Origin: Hyalella azteca
Lineage: Eukaryota > Arthropoda > Malacostraca > Amphipoda > Hyalellidae
Direction: 5' to 3'
Assembly: GCF_000764305.2 (NCBI RefSeq)
Contig: NW_025947045.1
Location: 1 to 64,000, forward strand
DNA: 64,000 bases
Shown: positions 8,871 through 20,598 of the stretch, one piece after another
Position numbering within the stretch: position 1 is the first letter of the stretch
How the letters are laid out: the number at the start of each line of letters is the position of its first letter
Notes under the pieces: model-generated
Told to the model about the DNA's origin: nothing
Seen by the model: the letters and a program-made list of their open reading frames with translations, nothing else
Databases searched by the model: none
Program-made: the position numbers and the translations under genes

Positions 8871-11491
8871 CAGGTTGTGCTCCACCATGCACTCATATAT
8901 CGGAGTGAGGCTTCCTGTTCTATATCAAACCCGCTGCACGCACACCGCTGGTATACCGCATATAATGCGTGTAAAGGGTAAAGTGATCAAAATATATCAG
9001 ATATTGCGGCGTCATGCAATTCCTTGAAATTAATGCAATATCCTGTACTGAACCTCCAGTTTGACTTTACTTTCTTGATTATGAAATAAGTTATAATCAA
9101 TAAATAAAATAAGTACGTATACATTCCCTTTTTACTTGTCGTTTCCGACTACAAAATTAATTTTTTTCGAATTACAATACTATAAATGTTGACAGTACTG
9201 AAAAATATGAAGCAAAGGTATAAATGTTTGAAATGCTTTAAAATGATTCATTTAACCACAAAAGTGGTCCTTGTGTTGCAAAATTAGTTCCTCCTAATTG
9301 TATAATTAAGGAAAAAATTTTATTAAACTTAATTTCCGGCGTAGAAATCAAATTTCCAACTTGCAATATTATCTAAAATTTGCTCTTGTGCAATACCCAG
9401 TTATGATTTTGTTGCTCTGAAACTAGAAAAATATCAAGTTTTTTAACAAGAAACAATCTGAAAATCTGCTAACCTTGTATTGCATTTTATTTATTCGTGT
9501 TTTTCACGAATGGTATTTGCTTAGGCGGGAAATTTTTCAACTATTTTAATTCATTTGTTCCTTATTTCCTTTGATGCAATCGTTAATTGACGATGTAATA
9601 ATTCACCACGCCTCATGTATGCTAATTTGAAAGGAAAATTAGGGGGTATGGTGTGTGGTATGATTGGGTGAACAAGGTATAGGGGGCACGCGAGGATGGG
9701 GCATGTGGGAGGTGTTGTATTCGTTGATATTTGTTCATCTCAGGTACTGAAACCTGAACCTTTGAAATATATTAGGACGTATATATAAATTAGGTCACAT
9801 ATATCATATTGAGACGCGCGCATGATGGGTTTAGCCTTAATTCGGTCAATTCCATTTCATGAATTTTAAGGGAGCGTCTTGACCAAAAAAATTGCAAAGG
9901 ATGGGACACCCAAGAGACCAGCTTCCTTTAGCCCCGCTTGTTGTTTTTAGAAAATCCCGCGCCAAATGAGGCTTAACGGTTTCCTTATTATGCGTGCGTT
10001 TTCTATTTATCCATTTGTTTTATGTTACTCAGATGCATTTCAATTACAGATACCACAACCCGCAGTTATTTTATGTTTCTGCATGGTAGTTTTGTTTCGT
10101 ATCTTGAGTAACATCATAACAGCTCATTTTCTTATTATCAATATTTTTTCCTGCATTCAGACCTTTAAGGACGATGACGCCATTTCATTACTCATCAGGC
10201 CCTTGTGATTTTTCAACTTTGTACAACACTTCTCTTTAACTTCACTTCTTGTTCCTTGTTTTTTTTTGTATGTCTGCGACAAATCTTATAATACATATTT
10301 AACACACTTCTACCCCTCCAATCGATCTGAAATTTCATAACCTTGCGTAAAGTTGGAAACAATGCGTGAATAAATTGAGAGATTAAATAATTTTGGAATT
10401 TTAAATTTTTTATATATGAAAAAAGTAAAAAATTTTTTCCTTTAATATTTGGAAATAAAATTAGAAATTCATTGTATCTGTGTAACATCAGAGAGACTGG
10501 ATTCTTAGGAAGTGTTGCCTTTAAAAAGTAATTTTTAAACGCATATTATTTATATTTAGTTATTGATGTTGATGCTCATAGGAGGTTAACTAAAATATCT
10601 AGATTTTCGCTTTTGTGATTGGTTTTAAAGTTTCGACTTTACCAAGAACTCTTATACCGTTTAGGGGAGATGGTAGGCTGTATCGGGAAGAGTTAGATAA
10701 ATAAGTTTCCGTATTTCGTTCATTTATGTATTTTTTTAAAAAGCTTCGAATCTTGAACCTAAGACTCGATCAAGGCCCTCTTTATTTATTTGCATTTTTG
10801 CCTTTGAAGGAACACCAATGCAAATTGTGCACAGTAAGCAGCTTTCAATTTAAGACTTGATTCATTAAAAGAGCTTCTGTTTCTGCGTTATGTGGTAAGA
10901 ATTGGCAATTAATGTTCGTTTAGCGATATCACCAAATATTTAGTTAACGTGATTTTTTAAGAAATTTTCAAAACTGAGTGAATATTTTAAGTTGTTTAGC
11001 TGAATAAGATTTCTCGCATAGATTATTATGAGAATTGAGTGCTTTTTGAAAACGTTGATGAAAGTGGTTTTCGATTTAAATCTTTAGTTAGTCAGTATTA
11101 ACTCATTCCAGAAAATAATAAGCAATTATTTCAATATCATCAAATACATTAAATAATGTTTCATTTCCTTGGATCTTTGGATATATAATTGAATCTCTTT
11201 AAAACGGAATTTTGCTGAACTTATAAGAAGATCTGATATATCGACTCACTCCATTATATGAGTGTTAGCAGAATCAAGGGAGCTTGAGTCAGCCTAAGAT
11301 CAATAATTGGGTTCCCGGCACAACTGAGTAGAGAGAGTCTGAACTACGAACGATTTTCTCAATTCATGAAGTAAGGTATTTTCGCTCTGTACATAACTTT
11401 AATAAGTCATGAATTAAAAAAATGATTATATTTAATTGCTCTAAATACTGTCCCAGACTTCTTATGTTTTAAATCATTTTCCCCTCAACAG
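8871..11491. other. gene-free AT-rich stretch
   Basis: No exon with a recognisable product was found on either strand. Near 9868 the string GGGAGCGTCTTGA resembles the terminal inverted repeat of the element at 32622-33285 and may be a relic end. Confidence 0.4.
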
Positions 11492-14400
11492 GTTTAAAAA
11501 ATGGCCACTACAGGAGCCATTGTTGACTTGTTGTCTGTATCAGGAGTTGGTCTGCTTAATGAAAGAGATACAATTTACCGCAATATTGTCGGTGTCATGT
11601 CCCTGGCTCCCAAGATCATGTGGTTTGTTTTGAACCTGAAATGTGAAGACAAACCAAGCGATGAGACCTACAGGCAGTACGTGGAGCGCCGGCGCGGAAG
11701 CCCTTACTCGAATAAGGTATGGAAAAAGAGATTTGCATTTAGTGCACATGATTTAGAAAATATTAAAAATGCTGACAATCTAAATATTTTTAATCTTTCA
11801 TACAGCTTGGTTGTCTACTTTGGGAACCTGAAAAACAAAATATTCCGAGCGATGCTTCAGGACTGCTGAATAAGCTGCGTGCTGTCAAATATCTGCGGAA
11901 CCAGGCCTTTTATATTTTGAATGTTTATCGCAACCGACAGCTTTGAATGAATTAAAAATTGAACTTATGGAACTTGTGGAAAAAAGCTGGAAGGTTTTAC
12001 TGTTTTCCCCAGTCTGAACTTGAAGATATAAAACTGGAGCTTATCCGCGACGTACAGAACTTGCTGGCGCCGCCAATTTAAAGAATGTCGAGCAAGCCGC
12101 CCTCGCCAAACTCGCCGAGGACGAAATTTGGACAATCAATAATGGTTGGTGTTGTTTACTGCTGAATCTGCTAGGGTTCAGCAGATTCAATGGATGTTGA
12201 ATCTTTTGGGAGTCAGTATCAGAGAGGATGTTGAATCTGTTGAGAAGAATGGTTGAATACCGTTGAATAGATTATGATTTAAGATTAATTTTACTATGAA
12301 AAATTTCATCGATGGGCAAAATTCGACACTTGATGAAACTCCGACGCGTGCTCCACAAACACACGCAATCACCTACAAAATTAATTATGGCATACTTTCA
12401 TTCCTAATAAATTTCGCTCTAAGTTAACAGAAATTCAAATTTATTATTTTAAATTGTTAAAAACTGCTAAATTGGACAATAAGCTGGAAAGAAATATCAC
12501 GTACTTAGAAGCCATCCAAATTTGTCCCAATCGGATTGAACAGAAATTCCTAAACCAATTTTTAACCGAGTATGAGATAGCCATTACTCTCACTTATTTT
12601 AAATTCCGACTAAGCCTATTTACGCATCGCAGGTCGTGAGCTTGCAGAGATTTCTTCGATGCCACCGACCTGAGGGCGACTCAGTGGGCAGAAATTGTGA
12701 CGCGTCGCGTGGGGGACGTCGAACTTCTGCTGCGGGGCCTTGAATACGAGTACGAACTCCATGACTATACCTCCCTGCAGCCACTGCTTGGGAGCAAGTA
12801 AGAATCTTTTAGGCTAACAAAATAGCCAAGCTTATAAATAAATCATGCAAAAAATGTTATATACGTAGCCAAGCAAGTTACTAAAGAAACAAATGTTCAA
12901 GAAAACATCTTAAAGTGAACTGACGACTCAACGCGAATAAAAATGAGTGCATATTATTTGAAGCTCATTTCGCCTGCTTCTGTCGCCAAAGGGGCTCCTT
13001 CAATGTCGCCCATTGTCTTACACAGATCACTAAAAGCCAGGTACGGCATCGACATATAGGCAGAGACTCTTCCGATATTTCAGATTTTTGCGACTAATCT
13101 GAGGATAAAACTTCGTACGCTGACTTTAACCGACAAATGCGACACACCGAAGCCGCGGCACCCGGTAATCCGAGGTGGACTCTACAGTACCGGCGACAGC
13201 TACAACACATGGAGAACCGAAACCGATAACGGAAACGAATAGCCTGATTATCACGAGGCTAAGAAAAAATATTGACCACCTAGATGTTCATTGCGTACCT
13301 CTGACGTAGATACTATACTCTAGAGAACTTTAGAACCCAATCTTACCAACTTTCATATCAAATTCTCAATTTCGTGCCTTCTAAAATGCAAACCCTGTCT
13401 TCATGTACTTATCGCTCTTATGTTGAAGATTTTCCATACTACGACGGAGTAAACATCCAGCACTGTGTCTAATGAAAATAATGTTTCCGCTTAAATTTCT
13501 TAATCATAGGAGTCCCAAGGTCTGGTCGCCAGTTTAATTAGAAGATCCATGGCTGGCTAGTAGACTATTTCACTTGTCCTGCATGGGGCTACTGACAGTG
13601 TACGAGTAGATCGGGGTGAGGACGGTCCAGCTTATTATAGGTATCAATTTTGCCAGACCCACTCCAGTATTAACGAAGAAGTACTACTGAGGCTTTAGAA
13701 CAAATCAATAAAACACGTTACATATTTTGTTACATATTTATTTCTTGGATACTGCTGCTCGTTTCTCATGAAATATGTATGATAAATTAGACACTCGAGT
13801 AAAATTCTACTGAAAAACAACGAGATGAGATGCGATCATCACAGTATATTTCTTTAAGTGCGTCAAATGTGTCCATTATTGTTTTTTTCTTTAATAATCT
13901 ATATGTTTATTTATTTATTTTACATCTATTGTAAGGAATTGGTTCATTAGTGCAATTTCGATTTCTATTACAGTCCGAACATACCCCTCTATTTTTAGTG
14001 AGAACTTTCCAAAGAACGAGATTCTTGGGATTCATTCACTAATGAGCAAAAACGTGAAGCAAAGCATGTGAGATGATTTTTGTTATCCTCTTCTTTCCAA
14101 AAATGAATCGCAATATTTCACTGACATCATCACTTATCATGATCGCAATTAGACTTTTGTTGAATCAATCATAAATCTAATGTCCGGCACTACTATCCCA
14201 AGCTTGTTTCTTGCAAATGTTTTCGTATTGCGATGTTGTTGTTGATGTTCCCCGAGTCCTGGTCACGCCAGCAAACTCAATCTGTGCATAAAAGCCTCCA
14301 CCCGAGCCGGGCTCGGACCTCAGCTGTGTGACGTATGTTATGCCTACCTCGGCCTATGCTTTCAAAAAAAAGTTGAGAGATCGTAAGTTCATCAGCCAAT

Positions 14401-17400
14401 CATTGACGGGCTTTCAAGCAAAATCCACCAATCACAGACAAGAAAAGAGAGCGCAAGTACTTACCTTCACTTAATCATAGACAAGAAAATAGAGTGGAAG
14501 TACTTACGCTCACTTAATCATAGACAAGAAAATAGAGCGAAAGTACTTACGTTCACTTAGCGAGTTTTGAATTATGGCCCCTGTAGCCTGGGTACTAACA
14601 GGCACTCAAGCAGAAGATGCTTGACGGTATTGGGGAGTTGGGTAGTGCATGACATTGGGGGCATAGGTCCGAGTTAGTGCTGTCCGGACGGTATTTGTAG
14701 GAGTATAATGAGGCATGGTTACCACAGCGGAGTCTGCTCAGGTGCATTCTGTCTGCACAGTTTAACTGCTATTCTGTATGGGCCCTGAGTGCTTTTAGCC
14801 TAGGTCTGCAGCAATTGTTTTGATGTGCTGTAGGAGTGGCCCGAAAGACATGGAGGTGTTGTAAGTGATACTTAGAATCTTGGTTTCATGTCTGTGTGGT
14901 ATGATGGTGTTGTTTAGTGTAATATGGGTCTGTGTTGATGCTCCTTTGTGTGGTTTGTTAGTAGTATGCATGTTGATTTAGTAGAGGTTACTTTGAGTCT
15001 GTTGCGTACGAGCCATCCCTCTTCTTGCGTGATGTAAGGCTGTACTTGTGTGGAACATGTGTTTAGCAAAGGTAGACCGTCATTCGTACTACAATGGCAA
15101 GTTTTCACACGTAAAGAACATACCGAATGACGTACCCCAAGGATCAGTCCTCTCACCAACCCTTTTCTATCTTTACATGCATGATATTCCTGCCCCAGCA
15201 CCACTAGGCAAAAAACACATCTCAATCTATGCAGATAACATCGCAATTACATCAACACACACCAATGCAAACACATGCTCGAATTGCGTTGTGATACCAG
15301 ATGTTGGGTACTTATTTGCCAGACTATTGCTGAAGGATCGGCATTGCACTTCACGATGATCAGTATTTTAACTCTGTAATTTACCTGATAGCTCTTTTGG
15401 CTGTTTTTTCACTTAGTTGATTAACTAGTTGAATGTAAATTCCAGCTGCTGATCAGTTCATTAGGCAGCTCTATATGTTGTCCTTCGTTTAATGCTCCTT
15501 AAATGTCCCTGATGGTGTTGTGAAAATTTTTCAGTAACATTAAAATTTTTTGCAGTCGCAAGCTACGCTTTTTAATTCGCTGTTATCCTGTATTATGCAT
15601 ACTGAACATATTACGGTGCTTCTACTTCAAAAATACAATCGTGATTGGCAGTGGACTTCACTTATTTCTGTATAAGTGGGAGGTGACGTAGGGGCAAGTG
15701 CAACTATTTTCATATTTATCCTGTGGCAGTCCAATAAACCCCCAATCATAGATATACTATTGGTTTTGTTGTATAATTCCAGAATAAGACTGGTCCACTT
15801 GGAGGGTTGTGTGGGCATCCCCGCTGCAGTGGCCGCCCTCGCTTCAGTTGTCCACAACGCTCGTCTGACCATCCGCATGCCGGCGCCCCTGGACCTCAGC
15901 GCCCTCAGTGAGTGGAGACGAACTCTTCCAGAGACGGCATTAGAACCAAGTCAACCCTGAGAGGAAAGTCTTTCCTATTCTTCAAACATCAATTGATGTG
16001 CTCCCAAATTTTGTGTAGGGCGGCCGCACAAGCTATTCCATAATTGCTCAACAAAAACATACCGACCTTTAAATCTCGCGTATAAAATACTTCTTGCATC
16101 ATAAGAAATTCCTATGTAATGTAGTAACACTTTACATAAGATTGTACAACTTTCCATCTGTCATTGCTACTTTTTATTAGATTAAGAGCCCATAACGTTT
16201 GTTATTCCGAGCGCCTTCAAATATTCATTTAAAAAGTCTTAAAGTTTTAGAAACTTTTTAGTAAAAAATTAAACCTTCTTAAACTTAATGAATAAATTAA
16301 AATAAATAAAATAAATAAATTAAGTATACTGAATGAAAAATTTATTAATAAAATTAATTAATAAAATATTCATAAGTTAAATAAGCTACAACCGTTTACA
16401 TTAGTTGCCGAGATTTGAAAGTCATTTACGATGCACTTCTCAACTGCATTTCATATAATGAGCTTATGACGTACGGTATAAAAGTGCAAATGTAGGTAAT
16501 TGTCACATATCAGCGCTTAAGGTATACTTAACGTCACTGATCATTGGCGCTAAAATGGTTTTTATTGCGGTGACATGACAGTAATGGAGTTTTTCACCTC
16601 AATTATGTTGTCTTGGACATCCATTTAAAAATATTTTTATCGTATATTTATCTATTTTCAACGACCATTATGCTCGTAACCTCATTAAAATTTCTTCAAA
16701 TTTTCCTTTACGTCAGATTTAGTGCTTCATTATTGCAGAAGCCCAATAATTTAGAGCCTTACAGAGACGTTCAACGTATTAAAAGGATTCATGTTCATGA
16801 TAAATAATTCATAATGTTGGCCATATCTGCTTTAAAGCCTATTTTTTCAACTGATTTACATTTCTTCTTGCGTGCTCAGAAGCGGTTCACAATTCAGCTT
16901 CAAGGGGGGGGGGGCATTTCGGTGCCTACCGAAACAAATGCCAGTTGACGGGCGTTCAATTGCAGTGCCAGTTGAAGATACAAACTTCACTGAGTGTTGT
17001 GATGAATATCTTTAATAAACAATAAATGTTCTAAATGATGTAATAAATGCAGGCATGTCCACGTTCCCACTGCCCACCACCTCCCCAAAGTGTGCGCTGC
17101 CGTCATCGCCCTCACCAGCACTGATTGTGGACGGGGCGGATGAGGGGTCTTGGGAGGCCGTGGACCACACCATAGCCTCATTTGCACCTAACGGGGGCCG
17201 GTCTGTATTGTATGGGAATTAATGGTTTGAATTTTGTTTATCTGGTTTAGAAACCGATTTGGAACATTGAATGATGGATTTTCCCTTCCTAACTACCTTC
17301 AAAGGGCGGAAAACAAATATTAATTTCTCTCTATAAGCCATGACTGATCCAAAAATTCATTTTAAGTTCGCGGGCACGGAAAGTTATTTCGAACGCAACC

Positions 17401-18260
17401 GGACAGAAATTGTACCTACTGACAGAAACTGCGCAAGAGAAAAAACTTTTAGCGAAAATTTACTCGAGATAAATAAACTCGTGAACGCTCAGACGTTATT
17501 GACCACTCTTACGAGCGCAAGTTTCAGAGCACCATGAAGTCAAGCATAAGTTAAACGACAGCGTTCCAACAAGGAAATCGAAACTAGATGCTGATAAAAA
17601 AGGTTTAAACCTTCCAGATTTAAAAGATTAACTTCATCCTTTTAACCCGCCTGAAAAGGATAACTTTGATGAAAATTCATACAATGGTCCGCTGTTTACT
17701 GTGAGTGGGTTAAAATATTATTCAACATGATTATGTTCCACGGTAGCTGTGAAAGATGAAGATGGTGAAAATTAGAGTAAATTTTGTGGCTCGTCAAAAG
17801 TCTGTTACCTCATTCAAAAACACTGAAAAATATTTGACGGGGTTTATGAATGTGAAAATATTGAAGATCATGAAAATTTATAGTCAGACAGGTCTCATTT
17901 TTCTTTTAAACGTTTGAATTTATGACGAGTTGGATTTTAATGCCAGATAGAAATAAATCAAGTTTGTGTTTATTGTGCAAAAATCATTAAGGATTGTGTG
18001 TCATGTAGAAAATCTCATTTATGGGTCTAAAAAAGAATATGGTCTGTGCGATGGGTAAAAACAAGTTTTATGTTACGAAGGGAATTTATTCAAGTTTTAT
18101 GTTGACTCTTGAACATTAAAATTTCCATATCCAGGTTTGGGAAGCTCGAGGTGTTGGACAGCGAGCTGCGTGCGGAAGACGTGCAGCTTCTGCTGCTGAG
18201 ACTCCAGGAGCGGCGCGTCAGGACGGGCGGCGAGGGCGACACGCGCGCCGAGACTCACGG
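11492..18260 (+). CDS. multi-exon gene, possible HEPN-LRR (NLR-like) protein
   Basis: Exons: 11492-11716 (ATG at 11501), 11806-12145 (with frame breaks), 12633-12797, 15783-15907, 17053-17200 and 18135-18260. The last four join with matching phases: K at 12797/15783, S at 15907/17053 and R at 17200/18135, which is strong evidence for one gene. The N-terminal part, with LLWEPEKQNIPSDASGLLNK and LRAVKYLRNQAFY, resembles the end of DZIP3-type HEPN domains (W..P..D.S ... IK.YRN). The C-terminal part, with WEAVDHTIASFAPNGGRFGK and LEVLDSELRAEDVQLLLLRL, looks like the leucine-rich end of invertebrate NLR-like proteins. No NACHT ATPase was seen. At least two frame changes lie in exon two and one in exon three. 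No exon after 18260 was found, although that exon ends on a GTGAGT donor. The family call is tentative; the exon chain is firmer. Confidence 0.55.
11501..11716 (+). CDS. first coding exon of the HEPN/LRR-like gene
   Basis: 72 codons from ATG (AAAAAATGG) to AATAAG|GTATGG, phase 0. Reads MATTGAIVDLLSVSGVGLL at the start and VMSLAPKIMWFVLNLKCED mid-exon. An acceptor CCCCTCAACAG lies 10 bases before the ATG, so a 5' UTR exon upstream is likely. Confidence 0.6.
11806..12145 (+). CDS. second exon, frame-disrupted
   Basis: After CATACAG the first frame is open for 46 codons to a TGA at 11944-11946. A second frame then gives ALNELKIELMELVEKSWKVL, a third SELEDIKLELIRDV, and a fourth segment GAANLKNVEQAALAKLAEDE then IWTINNG, which joins in phase to the next exon. 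All segments are helix-forming and charged, which fits one interrupted coding exon. Confidence 0.45.
12633..12797 (+). CDS. third exon, leucine-rich
   Basis: Begins GRELAE in phase with the previous exon, then, after a small frame change, DFFDATDLRATQWAEIVTRR, VGDVELLLRGLEYEYELHDY and TSLQPLLGSK. The donor is AGCAA|GTAAGA. An alternative start at 12648 (GCTTGCAG acceptor) would avoid the frame change. Confidence 0.55.
12798..14031. other. intron, part of the 12798-15782 intron
   Basis: No exon recognised. The stretch near 13140-13200 is GC-richer and could be a transposon relic, but no family was recognised. Confidence 0.35.
14351..14581. mobile_element. MITE-like element with GGCCATA-type ends, copy 1
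   Basis: The left end GGCCTATGCTTTC and right end GAATTATGGCCCC are imperfect inverted repeats. Internally three copies of AATCATAGACAAGAAAATAG are tandem. It is homologous to 60107-60239, which has cleaner ends. 7419-7649 is the artefactual copy of this one. Confidence 0.75.
14618..15062 (-). mobile_element. non-LTR retrotransposon fragment, 3' part (Jockey-like RT thumb and C-terminus)
   Basis: Reading the minus strand: NTCSTQVQPYITQEEGWLVR, NRLKVTSTKST and LLTNHTKEHQHRPILH, then with frame changes RMHLSRLRCGNHASLYSYKY and RPDSTNSDLCPQCHALPN. This matches the region after the RT catalytic motif in Jockey-type elements, including the C-terminal LRCG-H-SL-SY and D-CP-C pattern. Stops and frameshifts show it is dead. 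Confidence 0.75.
15062..15290 (+). mobile_element. non-LTR retrotransposon fragment, RT palm, inverted
   Basis: The plus frame reads NDVPQGSVLSPTLFYLYMHD and KKHISIYADNIAITSTHTNA then NTCS. VPQGSVLSPTLFNLY and YADD are the RT fingers/palm signatures; here YADD is YADN. It ends at the same residues (NTCS) where the minus-strand part begins, so the two parts come from one element with its 5' part inverted. Confidence 0.8.
15783..15907 (+). CDS. fourth exon of the HEPN/LRR-like gene
   Basis: After ATTCCAG: IRLVHLEGCVGIPAAVAALA, SVVHNARLTIRMPAPLDLSA and L, ending A|GTGAGT in phase 1. The leucine/alanine spacing and LTIRMPAPLDLSAL resemble leucine-rich repeat segments. GC-rich against an AT-rich background. 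Confidence 0.65.
17053..17200 (+). CDS. fifth exon of the HEPN/LRR-like gene
   Basis: After ATGCAG: MSTFPLPTTSPKCALPSSPS, a Pro/Ser linker, then ALIVDGADEGSWEAVDHTIA and SFAPNGG. Donor CG|GTCTGT. The phase matches both neighbours. Confidence 0.65.
18135..18260 (+). CDS. sixth exon of the HEPN/LRR-like gene
   Basis: After ATCCAG: FGKLEVLDSELRAEDVQLLL, LRLQERRVRTGGEGD, ending GG|GTGAGT in phase 2. The next exon was not found, so the gene is incomplete or continues with an exon too short or divergent to see. Confidence 0.65.
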
Positions 18261-20397
18261 GTGAGTTATCAATTCTACACGCATAATAAAATTTGAAGTT
18301 CAAGAGGTTTTATATTAATGACGTTGAGATTAGTGACAGAAATAGTGGACGCTAAACGCGTGAACAGTGAACCCCCAGCGAATGTCTCCCAGGAAGCTTG
18401 ATTTTTTCTTTCAGACTCACTGCATCTAGGCTGCCATAGAGTAGTTATTGGAAGTAGGGAAGCAAACATCATTATTTGGCTGTGTAGAGCTTATCAATAT
18501 ATTTCAGCTGCAAATAGATCAGTTAACTACGATACTGTACTTTTTGGAGAGTCCCTTGAAATCTTGTACATTTCGTTAACCTATATGTGATAGTTGAGTA
18601 GATGTAATGTTCAAGTTCATGGTACCTAGATAAATATTCATATTTTCCAATATCTTGCCACTAAACAAAAACAATCTCAAACCTTCATAACTGGCGTAAG
18701 TGAGAACTTGCTGCGATTTAAGATGTATTAAATGTTATAACGTCAATCGTAGGGCAGTAAAAAAATTAAGATCAGATAAGATGACTTGCACACTGATGAG
18801 TAAGGCTAATTGATAGTTCAGTAATACTGGAAATATGTCTCAACACATAGTTTATCACCCATGGGTACATCAGTGTCGGTGTCATGAAACTACCTGCCTT
18901 TGTTATTGTCCAATATAGTGACATGTTAGCAAACGGAGACGTGTGGAAAATCGCCTGAAATAGCATTTAATCCGTGTGAAAGCTATCAGCCACATCCAGC
19001 ATCGCAACGCTCCTACCACAAGCGTTCTCATCACCATCAACAATTAAAAATTCTTTTGTCATGACAACTTCTCCCTCAATATGCTCTTTTCTTTTATAGT
19101 GAAATATTCTCGCTCAATACTCGCCTCCTTCATCAAGAAGGAAAACACTCGTGTTAAACACTCGTGTTTTTCTGCTCATGGCAGTGTTTAATTAAGGAAG
19201 TACACCCTAAAATACTGCTCATGGTAGCCTTCAGAAGTACACCCTTAGATGTCGCACTTCAAACTTTGCCCTATCCCAACAGGTCGAAGGTTCATCTGTA
19301 CATCACGGATGACTGCAAACTCAACAGTGAAAGTGTTCAGCACAAATAAATGATCGGCTATTGCAACAGCGGTCAGGAGAGGCGAAGTAAATTGCCGCAA
19401 CATCCGAATGTAGTAACACATGATCGATGCAGCGCACGATCGACGCAACATGCGTTCCATGAAACACTTCTCCCTTATACAGATTGTGAAATTATAACTT
19501 TCTCCTCTTAGTACGCTACTCACAATACTCACAAGCGACAAATCTTTCATAATTAAGACGAACGTTTTCCATACAAAGGAGCAGATCTTCTAGCAAATGC
19601 AGGAACATAGACCAATTGTGCACCTCCGTCGTTTCGGCTTTGTTGAACGTTCCATGTTGTCGAAACTATTGCTGCGTGTCCACAGACATTAAATTGATCC
19701 ACAACTTATGACGATGAATGTGTCCATAATTTACATGTCATCACAATACGAAAAATACTGATTTTGCAGTGAATATGTAAAAGTTTACAATTCGGCAATT
19801 TTTTTTATTTGATACCGAAGTAATTTTGGACATTTCTTAGTATAGTAAAGCCCACTAAAGCGGTCGGTTTTTCATAACTAGCAGGAAATTCCTCTGAATT
19901 GGCAAGCCACTTCACTCGCACCGGAAACAAAGCAGAAATATTTTTATCGCCTATAGTCAAATGCTTTATTAACTTTTTTCGGGATTGTTATATTTCAGAG
20001 TGAATCGTTTTGTATTATATTGATTATTCTCATGTCAATTTACTTTATTAATTACTCTTACATTCTTTTTTTAGCTATATGTACATAAGTTACGGAAGAA
20101 ATATGTGGCTAAATTGGGATGACGACGGTAAATGGCACTCTATATCAGTCTCTGCAATCCACTTACGCTTTAACAGGCTCTGTCTTGAGTGAATCAGGCG
20201 CCTCAGTATATTCATTATAGTTATATTCAAAGATTAGATCATCTGTAATTGCGACGTAATATTCACTAGACGTTGTAGCGATTGATGGAAAAGTCCTACA
20301 CCTGAGTCAGCATGGACAACATCACGTGAGAGATCACGCGATCAAGACCTCAGTAGCGGGCGGAAGTTGTGGCTCTATAAGAGGGCTGGAAATCTTA
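18261..20397. other. no exon recognised
   Basis: May be intron of the preceding gene. There are short open frames only, with no family match and no codon-bias island. Confidence 0.35.
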
Positions 20398-20598
20398 CTC
20401 TGTTAGAAAAATTACCGTTAACGGTATTACCGGCGTTTCAGTGGCCGGTCGGCACGTGAAAAGAAACACAGTGTCGCCGTTTTTATTCTAATTCAACACT
20501 AGAAATCCTTGAAATATCTGATAAAAACGGCGAAACAGTTTGTTTTCACGGGACGACCGGCCACTAGAACGCTACTGGGACCGTTTTTTCTAACAGTG
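20398..20598. mobile_element. MITE with CACTGTTAGAAAA ends, full-length copy
   Basis: The left end CTCTGTTAGAAAAA and right end TTTTTTCTAACAGTG are inverted. Inner arms also pair: CAGTGGCCGGTCG against CGACCGGCCACTAG, and CGCCGTTTTTAT against ATAAAAACGGCG. No coding capacity. Confidence 0.9.
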
